Notes under the pieces: generated by a model
The model's database searches: none
What the model saw: the letters and a program-made list of their open reading frames with translations, nothing else
Told to the model about the DNA's origin: nothing
Translations under genes and position numbers: made by a program
Shown here: positions 32,692-40,415 of the stretch, in pieces
Position numbering within the stretch: the stretch's first letter is position 1
How the letters are laid out: each line of letters opens with the position of its first letter
DNA from: Spartobacteria bacterium
GTDB lineage: Bacteria > Verrucomicrobiota > Verrucomicrobiia > Chthoniobacterales > Chthoniobacteraceae
Length of the DNA: 64,000 nucleotides
Direction: 5' to 3'
Assembly (NCBI GenBank): GCA_021324825.1
Contig: JAJPII010000031.1
Span: 19,485 to 83,484, forward strand

Positions 32692-33124
32692 TTGGCTCGG
32701 GGAGGATCGTGGCGAACTCGAAATCGATGAGGCAGAAGCGGCCGTCGCTCTGGCGGTAGGTCACATTGCGCACTTCGGGATCGTCGTGCCGCACGCCGTA
32801 CGGTTCAAGCTCGGCGAAAAGCTCCCGCGCCCGCTCCTCGTCCAGGTGGTCGACCCGGCTGCCGCAATTGGTCGTGACGATGCGGAGCTGCTCCGGGTCG
32901 GCCTCGAGCAGGCGCGGCACAAAGTTGCAACCGCGCGCTTCGAGATGCCGCAGCACGCGCGTCTCGGTCTCGAACCGTTCCTTCGCCTTGGGGCCGCGGA
33001 AGGTCTTGATGACCTTCCCGTCGTACGTGATGCGCACCGTCGCCCGCAGCGTATCCTTAACCTGTAACATTCTGCCCAGAGAACATGCCTCAATCGGCGG
33101 TTGGGGCAATTCTTTCATTGCCAT
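32684..33124 (-). CDS. Miniature protein-kinase-fold protein
   Basis: A 146-residue protein with a reduced kinase-like layout: a nucleotide-contact Lys in GKVIKTFRGPKAKERFETE, then GVRHDDPEVRNVTYRQSDGRFCLIDFEFA at the end, with His-Asp-Asp and a later Asn in the catalytic-loop position and DFE in the DFG position. No activation segment follows. It resembles lipopolysaccharide (Kdo/WaaP)-type and other compact kinases but is about half the length of a full domain. ATG at 33124; MLQVKD 18 codons later is an alternative. It overlaps the PP2C gene, implying a functional pair. Confidence 0.6.
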   Translation of the reverse strand: MAMKELPQPPIEACSLGRMLQVKDTLRATVRITYDGKVIKTFRGPKAKERFETETRVLRHLEARGCNFVPRLLEADPEQLRIVTTNCGSRVDHLDEERARELFAELEPYGVRHDDPEVRNVTYRQSDGRFCLIDFEFATILPEPNG

Positions 33125-33212
33125 CGCGCCCGCCGCCGTTTAGAAAACCGCGTCCGCTCGGTAAAAACCGGGCAGAAAAAATATAACCTATGCGGCCTGA
33201 TTAATGCTTAGT

Positions 33213-33241
33213 TTGACATGGCGCCGTTTGTGCTTTTGTCG
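33213..33241 (+). promoter_or_regulatory. Candidate sigma-54-type (-24/-12) promoter upstream of glnA
   Basis: TGGCGCCGTTTGTGCT at 33219-33234 has GG and GC exactly ten bases apart, as sigma-54 promoters require, and matches TGGCACGRNNNTTGCW at most positions (three mismatches). A perfect sigma-70 -35 box TTGACA sits directly before it at 33213 but its -10 position (TTGTCG) is poor. Nitrogen-responsive sigma-54 control of a glutamine synthetase would make sense. No experimental support; moderate match only. Confidence 0.4.
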
Positions 33242-33339
33242 GCAACGCGCCGAAATGGGCAGAAATCAGGGAAAATATCAACAATCCACGATCCAATGGC
33301 GGCGGGATCGTTAAAAAACAGACACTACAAACAAAACAT

Positions 33340-34353
33340 ATGGCGAAGTACAAACTGGAATACATTTGGCTCGACGGTTACGAGCCTGTGGCCAACCTGC
33401 GCGGCAAGACGCTCGTAAAGGATTTCGACAGCTTTCCCACCTTGGAAATGCTTCCGAAGTGGGGCTTTGACGGCAGCTCAACCCGGCAGGCCGAAGGCCA
33501 CAGCTCGGATTGCGTCCTCAAGCCGATCGCGTGTTACCCGGACAGCACCAAGACCAACGGCGTCCTGGTTCTCAACGAAGTCATGCACCCCGACGGCACG
33601 CCGCACTCCACCAACGCGCGGGCCACGATCCTCGACGATCCCGGCACCTGGTTCGGGTTCGAGCAGGAATACTTCTTCACGGTCGACGGCCGTCCGCTCG
33701 GCTTCCCGAAAGAGGGCTACCCCGCGCCGCAGGGCGAATACTACACCGGCGTAGGCTACAAGAACGTGGGCGACCTGGCGCGCGAGATCGTGGACAAGCA
33801 CCTCGACCTCTGCCTCGACGCCGGCATCAACCACGAAGGCATCAACGCCGAAGTCGCCAAGGGCCAGTGGGAATTCCAGATATTCGGCAAGGGCCCCAAG
33901 AAAGCGGCCGATGAACTGTGGATGGCGCGCTACCTTCTCATGCGGCTCTGCGAATCCTACGGCATCGACGTCGAGTTCCATTGCAAGCCGATCCGCGGCG
34001 ACTGGAACGGCTCCGGCATGCACTCGAACTTCTCCACCGCCTACATGCGCGAAGTGGGCGGCAAAGAATATTTCGAGGCGCTCATGGCCGCCTTCGACAA
34101 ATACAAGAACGAGCACATCGCCGTTTACGGGCCGGACAACCACCTGCGCTTGACCGGGTTGCACGAGACCCAGTCGATCGACAAGTTCAACTACGGCCTG
34201 GCGAACCGCGGCGCTTCCATCCGCATACCCCATAGCTTCATGGACAACAACTACCGGGGGTACCTGGAAGATCGGCGTCCGAATTCCGCGGGCGATCCCT
34301 ACAAGATCGCGAGCCGTATCCTGCAGACCATCGCGACCGTCCCGACCAAGTAG
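33340..34353 (+). CDS. Type II (eukaryote-like) glutamine synthetase
   Basis: A 337-residue glutamine synthetase making glutamine from glutamate, ammonia and ATP. The short length and motifs WGFDGSSTRQAEGHSSD near 45, FGFEQEYFF near 107, GIDVEFHCKPIRGDWNGSGMH near 225 and HETQSIDKFNYGLANRGASIRIP near 295 identify the GSII (eukaryotic, glnII) type rather than dodecameric GSI. It lacks the adenylylation Tyr of GSI. The ATG has no recognisable Shine-Dalgarno sequence but an A-rich leader. A sigma-54-like site lies about 110 bases upstream and a strong terminator follows. Confidence 0.95.
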   Translation: MAKYKLEYIWLDGYEPVANLRGKTLVKDFDSFPTLEMLPKWGFDGSSTRQAEGHSSDCVLKPIACYPDSTKTNGVLVLNEVMHPDGTPHSTNARATILDDPGTWFGFEQEYFFTVDGRPLGFPKEGYPAPQGEYYTGVGYKNVGDLAREIVDKHLDLCLDAGINHEGINAEVAKGQWEFQIFGKGPKKAADELWMARYLLMRLCESYGIDVEFHCKPIRGDWNGSGMHSNFSTAYMREVGGKEYFEALMAAFDKYKNEHIAVYGPDNHLRLTGLHETQSIDKFNYGLANRGASIRIPHSFMDNNYRGYLEDRRPNSAGDPYKIASRILQTIATVPTK

Positions 34354-34377
34354 GTCGCCCGGTTCCAAAAAACTTAC

Positions 34378-34417
34378 CGGCGCCGTCCTTTTAAAAGGGC
34401 GGCGCCGTTTGTTTTTT
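34378..34417 (+). terminator. Intrinsic terminator after the glutamine synthetase gene
   Basis: CGGCGCCG repeats flank TCCTTTTAAAAGGG, itself self-complementary, giving a long hairpin followed by TTTGTTTTTT. Lies 25 bases after the stop codon. Confidence 0.88.
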
Positions 34418-34457
34418 CCTTGCTCCCGCGCGATTCGCGTTCCACTCTCCGCGCTTT

Positions 34458-34886
34458 ATGCGTTCATCGAAGTTGAGCGTCCCCGCCCTTCTTGCCGGCC
34501 TCCTGACCGTGGCGGTCGCGACCTGGGCGCTTGCCGCCACCAATCCCAAAGCCACCGATACGCCCTTCAAGACGTGGCTCTTCACCGCCGGCATGCTCGG
34601 CCAGTGGTTCGTCAGCGGCGGCTTAACGGGACTCATCGCCGGACGGCAAGGGCTGCTCCACGGCTTGCTCCTGGCAATCGTGGGCTGCCCGCTCGTCTCG
34701 GCGCTCTGGCTGGGACTGCTGTTCGGCTGGCCGATGTTCTCCGCCGCCCATTACTGGCCGATTTTCCGGGACTTTATCGTGTTCGCCCTGCCGCTCGCGG
34801 TGCTCGGAGCGGTTCTGGGCGGCCTGGTTGGCAGACGACAGGAAAAAGACTCCTGGACCCGGCCCTTCACCATCACCCTAAGCTAA
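34458..34886 (+). CDS. Four-helix membrane protein of unknown function
   Basis: A 142-residue protein with about four hydrophobic segments (around 8-26, 42-60, 65-88 and 108-128) separated by short loops such as NPKATDTPFKTW and GRRQEKD at the end. Glycine-rich helices (GGLTGLIAGRQGLLHG and GAVLGGLVG) suggest a packed inner-membrane protein. No family recognised. It is separated from the glutamine synthetase gene by the terminator, so it has its own promoter. Confidence 0.6.
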   Translation: MRSSKLSVPALLAGLLTVAVATWALAATNPKATDTPFKTWLFTAGMLGQWFVSGGLTGLIAGRQGLLHGLLLAIVGCPLVSALWLGLLFGWPMFSAAHYWPIFRDFIVFALPLAVLGAVLGGLVGRRQEKDSWTRPFTITLS

Positions 34887-34910
34887 GTGCTAAATCATTC
34901 GGAACGCCTC

Positions 34911-34938
34911 AGAGCGCGTATCATGCACTTTTCGCCCA
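34911..34938 (+). repeat. Partial palindromic element (left end only)
   Basis: AGAGCGCGTATCATGCACTT plus TTCGCCC match the left terminal repeat of the family; no core or right end follows. It lies downstream of the membrane-protein gene. Confidence 0.6.
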
Positions 34939-34963
34939 CGTCTCCTGAATGGCGCCGTGGCGT

Positions 34964-34993
34964 CTAACCAAGCCTAACCAAGCCTAACCAAGT
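34964..34993. repeat. Ten-base tandem repeat, three units
   Basis: CTAACCAAGC occurs three times in a row (the last unit ends in T). It sits immediately beyond the stop codon of the poly-histidine peptide gene on the opposite strand. Function unknown; possibly a replication-slippage tract. Confidence 0.8.
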
Positions 34994-35121
34994 TAGTAAT
35001 AGTGGTGATGATGGTGATGACGATGGTGGTGGTGGTGGTGATGGTGAGCTTCCGCCGTGGAAGGGAGAAGGCCGGCCGAGCAAAACAGGGCGGCGACTAC
35101 AGCAAGGAGGTGGCGTTTCAT
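34993..35121 (-). CDS. Tiny secreted poly-histidine peptide
   Basis: A 42-codon gene: MKRHLLAVVAALFCSAGLL, then PSTAEA and a mature part of 17 residues consisting of eight His, one Arg, six His and two Tyr. The first 25 residues form a textbook Sec signal peptide (Lys-Arg n-region, hydrophobic core, AEA cleavage motif), so the mature peptide would be released outside the cytoplasm. Its composition fits binding of zinc, nickel, copper or protons; this is inference. His codons mix CAC and CAT, arguing against a simple trinucleotide run. The ribosome-binding site (AGAAAG) is weak. No homologue can be named. Confidence 0.6.
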   Translation of the reverse strand: MKRHLLAVVAALFCSAGLLPSTAEAHHHHHHHHRHHHHHHYY

Positions 35122-35197
35122 GGAAGATACTTTCTACAAATGGTTTGCGAACATCAAGGGGTTTGTCTTTTCTTTTCGATAGCCGAATCCACTTTGG

Positions 35198-36151
35198 ATG
35201 GATAATTCCGACCCCAAACCCCTTTCCCTCTTCACGGCCCCCTTGTCCGCCGCGCAGGCCGCGAAGTTAAAGACGCTCCTCCAGGCGGAGAACTTCGAGT
35301 TTGAACCCCGGCCTTATACCCTCTATTTTGCGCGGAAAGAGAAGCTGAGCCTCGCCGTCTATGAAAAGGGGCCGAAGATCGTCGTCCAAGGCAAGGGCGC
35401 CGGGGAGTTCGTGAAATTCCGCCTGGAGCCGGAGATATTCGGCGAGGCGCGGCTCGGCTACGAGGAGGTCCATTCGCCTGAAATGTTCCAGCCCCACTTT
35501 GGCATAGACGAAAGCGGCAAAGGCGACTTCTTCGGCCCCCTCGTCATCGCCGGCGTCTACGTGGACAAAGGGATCGCGCGCAAATTCATGGAAGGCGGCA
35601 TCCAGGACAGCAAACGGATCGGCTCCGACCAGCGAATCCGGAGCCTGGCCGCGCTCATCAAACAAACCCAGGGCGCGGTCTCCAACGTCGTGGAAATCCC
35701 CCCCGCCAAATACAACGACCTCTATGAAAAAATCGGCAACGTGAACAAACTCCTCGCCTGGGGGCACGCCCGCGTCATCGAGAACCTTCTGGCCATCCGT
35801 TCCGATTGCCCGCGAGCCCTTTCGGATCAATTCGCCAACCCGAGAGTCATCCAGAACGCCCTCATGAAAAACGGGCGCGCCATCGAACTCCAGCAGCGGA
35901 CCAAAGCCGAGTCCGACCCCGCGGTCGCCGCCGCCTCCATCCTCGCCCGGGAGCGCTTCATCGACTGGATGGAAAAAGCGGGCCGGAAATATAACGCCGC
36001 GATCCCGCGTGGCGCATCCGCGCTGGTGAAGACAGTCGCCGGCCGGCTCGTGAAGGAACACTCCCCCGCCATCCTCCGGGAACTGACCAAGGCGCACTTC
36101 AAGACCACGAAGGAAATCACCGACCAGGAGGAAGAAATTGACCCCGAATAA
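35198..36151 (+). CDS. rnhC: Ribonuclease HIII
   Basis: A 317-residue RNase H type 2 enzyme of the HIII subfamily, which degrades RNA in RNA-DNA hybrids and removes R-loops. The N-terminal ~85 residues are the TBP-like substrate-binding domain; the catalytic core opens FGIDESGKGDFFGPLVIAG (~100-118), whose DEG-type residues replace the DE of RNase HII, followed by IQDSKRIGSD and KAESDPAVAAASILARE with the remaining acidic residues. Complete and of normal length. RNase HIII often stands in for RNase HI. It begins 76 bases after the start of the His-peptide gene on the other strand. Confidence 0.93.
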   Translation: MDNSDPKPLSLFTAPLSAAQAAKLKTLLQAENFEFEPRPYTLYFARKEKLSLAVYEKGPKIVVQGKGAGEFVKFRLEPEIFGEARLGYEEVHSPEMFQPHFGIDESGKGDFFGPLVIAGVYVDKGIARKFMEGGIQDSKRIGSDQRIRSLAALIKQTQGAVSNVVEIPPAKYNDLYEKIGNVNKLLAWGHARVIENLLAIRSDCPRALSDQFANPRVIQNALMKNGRAIELQQRTKAESDPAVAAASILARERFIDWMEKAGRKYNAAIPRGASALVKTVAGRLVKEHSPAILRELTKAHFKTTKEITDQEEEIDPE

Positions 36152-36160
36152 CACGGCGGC

Positions 36161-36225
36161 ATTGTCGTTGTTGTAGAGGCGGCTGTGCCAGCCGCGTGGC
36201 GGGAGACGGAGATGCAATGATAGTG
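36161..36225 (+). repeat. Dispersed palindromic element, copy 4 (partial)
   Basis: GTTGTAGAGGCGGCTGTGCC and AGCCGCGTGGCGGGAGACGG reproduce the core and the GGGAGGC segment; terminal repeats are degenerate (ATGCAATGATAG on the right). It lies in the 248-base gap between rnhC and dnaE, in which no gene is evident. Confidence 0.7.
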
Positions 36226-36399
36226 CGTGGGGGAAAAGGGGTTTTGACAACAATGATCTGGGTTGCGTGGTCCGCGAGGTGGCTCTCCCTGAAGGGTTCA
36301 AGGAGATGGAATGAATGTTTTTCTGATGCCGTGCCGATAACAGGCGGGAAACCCGTCAAAAAAAAGAGATATTTCCTGTCGCCGGCGTTAAAATAGGGC

Positions 36400-39300
36400 A
36401 TGGCTGCCGATCCGTTCGTTCACCTCCACGTTCACACCGAATTCTCGCTCCTGGACGGCGCGGTGCGGATCAAGGAACTGGTGAAGAAAGCCGCCGGGTT
36501 CGACATGCCCGCCGTGGCGATGACCGACCACGGCAATCTTTACGGCGCGATTGATTTCTACAAGGCCGCGCGCGACGCCGGGGTAAAGCCGATCATCGGT
36601 TGCGAGGCCTACGTGGCCCCAGGGGCGCACACCGAACGGCAGGCGAATTCAGCCCGGGACGCGGCCTGCCACCTCACGCTGCTGGCCCAAAACGAGAAGG
36701 GTTACCGCAACCTCGTCAAGCTCGTCTCGAAGGCGCATCTCGACGGTTACTACTACAAGCCGCGCATCGACAAGACGCTGCTGGCGGAACACGCGGAGGG
36801 CTTGATAGGGCTGAGCGGCTGTCTGAAGGGCGAGATCAACATGGCGATCCAGGGCGACCGGATGCAGCGGGCGCGCGAACACGCCGCCCAGTACCGCGAC
36901 ATCCTGGGCAAGGACAACTTTTTCCTGGAACTGCACCGGCACGGCATCGAGGCGCAAGATAAATGCAATCACGTCCTGACCGGGTTCGCAAAGGAGTTCG
37001 GCCTCGGCCTCGTCGCGGCGAATGACGTCCATTTCCTCGAGCACTCCCACCACGAGGCGCACGATGTCATGATCTGCATCGGCACCGGCGCCAACAAGGC
37101 CGACGAGCGCCGGATGCATTACGTGCCGGAGCTTTATTTCAAATCGCCGGAGGAGATGCGGCGTCTCTTCGCGGATTGCCCGGAGGCGATCCGCAACACC
37201 GTGGAGATCGCGAACCGGTGCGACTTGAAGCTGGAGTTCGGCGTGCCGAAGTATCCCGCCTTCCCGCCGCCGCCGGGGCTGACGCGCGAGCAGTACCTGA
37301 GGAGCATCTGCCAGGAAGGGCTTCGAAGGCGCTACGGCGCGCGGGTGGAGAGCGAGCCGGAACTGGAGCGGCGGCTGGAGTACGAGCTTTCCGTCCTGGA
37401 GAAGACGGGATTCACCAGCTACTTCCTCATCGTCTGGGACTTCATCGATTTCGCCAGGAAGCGCGGCATTCCCGTCGGGCCGGGGCGCGGTTCGGCGGCG
37501 GGGTCGATGGTCGCTTACGTGATGGGGATAACCGATATCGATCCCCTGCGGTTCGGCCTGCTCTTCGAGCGGTTCCTGAATCCAGACCGCATCAGCCCGC
37601 CGGATATCGACGTCGACTTCTGCCAGAACCGCCGGGGCGAGGTGATCGACTATGTGCGCCACAAATACGGCGAGCGGGCCGTGGCGCAGATCGTCACCTT
37701 CGGCACGCTCGGCGCCAAGAGCGTGGTCCGCGACGTGGGCCGCGTGATGGGCCTGAGCTACGGCGACGCCGACAGGATCGCGAAGATGATCCCCAACGAG
37801 CTGAACATCACCCTGAAGTCGGCGGCGGAGAAGAATCCCGACCTGAAAAAAGCGGTCCAGACCGAGCCCGCGACCTCGGAACTCTGGGGATACGCGACCA
37901 CGCTGGAAGGCCTCTCGCGGCAGGCGGGCGTCCACGCGGCGGGCGTGCTCATCGGCGACCGCGACCTTTCCGAATACGTGCCGCTCTCGCGCTCCGATCT
38001 TTCCAAGGGGCCGGACGGCGACGTCATAAGCCAGTTCGCGATGGGGCCGCTGACCGACCTCGGCCTGTTGAAGATGGATTTCCTCGGCCTCAAGACGCTC
38101 ACGGTCATCCAGGACACGGAAGTCCTCCTCCGCGAGAAAATCCCCGGCTTCTCGGCGGCAAAGCTCCCTTTCGACAACGCGGCGGCCTTTGCATTGTTGA
38201 ACCGGGCGGAAACCATCGGCGTGTTCCAACTGGAATCCGGCGGCATGGTGAACCTGTGCCGGCAATTCGACATCCAGAACATCGAGGACGTCATCGCCCT
38301 CATCGCGCTGTACAGGCCGGGGCCGATGGAACTGATCCCCGACTACATCAAGCGAAAGAAGGGGCAGACAAAGATCAAATACGAGCACCCGCTCCTGGAA
38401 AAGATTTGCGCGGAGACCTATGGCATCATGATCTACCAGGAGCAGGTCATGGCCGCGGCCAGCAGCCTCGCGGGGTACAGCCTCGGCCAGTCGGACCTGC
38501 TCCGGCGCGCGATGGGCAAGAAGGACAAGGAGAAGATGGCCAGGGAGCGCGCCAACTTCATCGCCGGCTGCGAGAAGACCAACCGCATCCCGGAAAAGAA
38601 GGCGAGCGCCATCTTCGACCTGCTGGAGAAATTCGCGGGCTACGGGTTCAACAAGAGCCACAGCGCGGCGTACGGCGTCGTCAGCTACCAGACGGCTTAT
38701 CTGAAGGCCAACCACCCGGTGGAATTCATGGCCGCGCTGTTGAGCAACGAAATCAACAACACGGACAAAATCTCGATCTTCGTCGCCGAGTGCAAGCGGA
38801 TGGGCATCGACATCCTGCCGCCGGACGTGAACCGTAGCGCGTTGAAATTCGCCCCCGAGCCGGGCGGCAACGGCATCCGTTACGGACTGGCGGGCGTGAA
38901 GAACGTCGGCGAAGGCGCCATGCAAGCCGCCGTCGAGGAGCGCGAAAAGAACGGGCCGTTCCAATCGCTGGAGGATTTCTGCTCGCGGCTTGACCCTCGC
39001 CGCATCAACAAGAAAGTCGTGGAGAGCCTCGTCAAATGCGGCGCTTTCGACTTCACGGAGCTGGATCGGGCGAGCCTCTTCGCGGTCATCGACTCCGCGC
39101 TTTCCACCGCAGCCTCCTCGCACCGCGACCGCGCGGCGGGGCAGGTCTCGCTCTTCGGCGGGCTGGAGGCTCCGCAGCCCGCCGCCCGACGAAGTTTCGT
39201 CCCGCCATGGCCGGCCGACGAAAAGCTCGCTTACGAAAAGGAGCTTCTCGGGTTTTACGTGACCGGGCATCCGCTCGATGAATACCGGCCAATCCTGGAA

Positions 39301-39837
39301 AGCGGCAAATACACGCCGATCCAGGCGCTCGGCGACCTCGAGGACCGCGCGCAGGCGCTCGTGGGAGGCGCGCTCATTTCCGTCGAGAAAAAATTCACCA
39401 AGAAGGACAGCAAGCCGTTCGCCATCGTCGTGATCGAAGACCTGACCGGCTCGATCGAAGTGCCTGTCTGGAGCGACGTTTTCAATAAATGCGTGGCGTT
39501 GCTGGAGACGGGCCGCGTGGTGGCAATCGCGGGCCAAGTGGAAAAGCGCGAAGAGGGGAACCGCATTCGGGCCTCCGAGATGACGCCGCTAAAACGCGGG
39601 CCGCGCGCCGAGCCGCTGGTCTTCTCCCTGCGGCGCGAGCGGGTGACGGAGAGCGATCTTCTCCGGCTTCAGGCGGTCATCCGGCGATTCCCCGGAGTGC
39701 GCGACGTGCAGCTGGATTTCGCGACGGGCGAAGGCTCGCACGTCCGGATGCGGCTCGGGCCGGAATACCGGATCGATCCCCTGCCCCAGCTAAAAACCGA
39801 ACTGGCGGAACTACCCATCCTCGACTTCGGGTTTTAG
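36400..39837 (+). CDS. dnaE: DNA polymerase III alpha subunit
   Basis: A 1145-residue replicative polymerase. The N-terminal PHP domain keeps its metal ligands (HLHVHTEFSLLDG, AMTDHGNLYG, LELHRHGIEA, VAANDVHFLE), so PHP-type 3'-5' exonuclease activity is possible, unlike in E. coli. The palm carries GPGRGSAAGS and the catalytic aspartates in PPDIDVDFCQNRRGE (~400). A C-terminal helix-hairpin-helix (SLEDFCSRLD), OB-fold (SIEVPVWSDVFNKC) and tail complete it. It contains no separate epsilon-like domain. The stop codon is three bases before a perfect palindrome that also forms the end of rsmD. Confidence 0.96.
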   Translation: MAADPFVHLHVHTEFSLLDGAVRIKELVKKAAGFDMPAVAMTDHGNLYGAIDFYKAARDAGVKPIIGCEAYVAPGAHTERQANSARDAACHLTLLAQNEKGYRNLVKLVSKAHLDGYYYKPRIDKTLLAEHAEGLIGLSGCLKGEINMAIQGDRMQRAREHAAQYRDILGKDNFFLELHRHGIEAQDKCNHVLTGFAKEFGLGLVAANDVHFLEHSHHEAHDVMICIGTGANKADERRMHYVPELYFKSPEEMRRLFADCPEAIRNTVEIANRCDLKLEFGVPKYPAFPPPPGLTREQYLRSICQEGLRRRYGARVESEPELERRLEYELSVLEKTGFTSYFLIVWDFIDFARKRGIPVGPGRGSAAGSMVAYVMGITDIDPLRFGLLFERFLNPDRISPPDIDVDFCQNRRGEVIDYVRHKYGERAVAQIVTFGTLGAKSVVRDVGRVMGLSYGDADRIAKMIPNELNITLKSAAEKNPDLKKAVQTEPATSELWGYATTLEGLSRQAGVHAAGVLIGDRDLSEYVPLSRSDLSKGPDGDVISQFAMGPLTDLGLLKMDFLGLKTLTVIQDTEVLLREKIPGFSAAKLPFDNAAAFALLNRAETIGVFQLESGGMVNLCRQFDIQNIEDVIALIALYRPGPMELIPDYIKRKKGQTKIKYEHPLLEKICAETYGIMIYQEQVMAAASSLAGYSLGQSDLLRRAMGKKDKEKMARERANFIAGCEKTNRIPEKKASAIFDLLEKFAGYGFNKSHSAAYGVVSYQTAYLKANHPVEFMAALLSNEINNTDKISIFVAECKRMGIDILPPDVNRSALKFAPEPGGNGIRYGLAGVKNVGEGAMQAAVEEREKNGPFQSLEDFCSRLDPRRINKKVVESLVKCGAFDFTELDRASLFAVIDSALSTAASSHRDRAAGQVSLFGGLEAPQPAARRSFVPPWPADEKLAYEKELLGFYVTGHPLDEYRPILESGKYTPIQALGDLEDRAQALVGGALISVEKKFTKKDSKPFAIVVIEDLTGSIEVPVWSDVFNKCVALLETGRVVAIAGQVEKREEGNRIRASEMTPLKRGPRAEPLVFSLRRERVTESDLLRLQAVIRRFPGVRDVQLDFATGEGSHVRMRLGPEYRIDPLPQLKTELAELPILDFGF

Positions 39838-39840
39838 CTG

Positions 39841-39883
39841 CTCGGTTGTAGAGGCGGCTGTGCCAGCCGCCTCTACAACCGAG
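39841..39883. repeat. Perfect 20-base inverted repeat (palindromic element core, copy 5)
   Basis: CTCGGTTGTAGAGGCGGCTG, a TGC loop, and its exact reverse complement make a 43-base perfect hairpin. Terminal TCATGC motifs are absent. It begins three bases past the dnaE stop and includes the last codons and TAG stop of rsmD on the other strand. It could act as a bidirectional barrier to transcription, although no U-tract follows. Confidence 0.9.
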
Positions 39884-40415
39884 GCTCCAATTCGAGAAAA
39901 AGCACCTCCGTGGCGCCGTATTTCTTGATGCGGACCGGGCGCCAGGGAGTTTGGGGAACAGCCTTGGCGGCTGCGCGCTCCAGCACGAAGAGGCCTTCCC
40001 GCGCGAGGCAGCGGCGCAGGCTCGCGGAAGCAAGCAGGTTTGCCTCATGACCGCCCGCATACGGCGGATCGGCGAAGATGAGGTCGAAAGATTCCGGGGC
40101 GGCAACCCGGTCAAGAAACTCAAACGCCCCCATGCGGCGGATTTCTCCGCGGAGGCTCGCCTTCTCCAGATTGGTGCGGATCGCTTCGACCGCGCGCGCG
40201 TCGTTATCCACGAAGACCGCTGCCGCGCAGCCGCGGCTGAGGGCCTCGATGCCAAGGCCGCCGCCGCCCGCGAAGAGATCGAGAACGCGGGCGCCCGGCG
40301 TCCTTTCCCCGAGGCTGGAAAAGATGGCTCCTTTCACGCGATCCATGGTGGGGCGCGCATCGCCCGCGGGCGCGCGGAGGGGGATGCCACCGGCGCTGCC
40401 GGCGACGACCCTCAT
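39873..40415 (-). CDS. rsmD: 16S rRNA guanine-N2 methyltransferase RsmD
   Basis: A 180-residue enzyme methylating G966 of 16S rRNA. MRVVAGSAGGIPLRAP, RPTMDRVKGAIFSSLG, VLDLFAGGGGLGIEALSRG (SAM binding) and FADPPYAGG (the catalytic N-DPPY type motif) are the classic RsmD features. The last residues EPRL and the TAG stop codon are encoded within the palindromic repeat, so the element has set the C-terminus. The start overlaps the stop of the AsmA-like gene (ATGA). Confidence 0.93.
   Translation of the reverse strand: MRVVAGSAGGIPLRAPAGDARPTMDRVKGAIFSSLGERTPGARVLDLFAGGGGLGIEALSRGCAAAVFVDNDARAVEAIRTNLEKASLRGEIRRMGAFEFLDRVAAPESFDLIFADPPYAGGHEANLLASASLRRCLAREGLFVLERAAAKAVPQTPWRPVRIKKYGATEVLFLELEPRL

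Noticed and set aside
35002..35205. Plus-strand ORF rich in Met and Val
   Set aside because: It is the antisense of the His tract of the poly-histidine peptide gene and has no signal or domain of its own; its MVMMVMTMVVVVV opening is simply the complement of His codons.
36196..36396. 66-codon plus-strand ORF between rnhC and dnaE
   Set aside because: Begins within the repeat element and has no domain or conserved feature; probably non-coding.
36649..39537. Very long minus-strand frame (962 codons) opposite dnaE
   Set aside because: Antisense shadow; no recognisable motifs, and dnaE on the other strand is complete and conserved.
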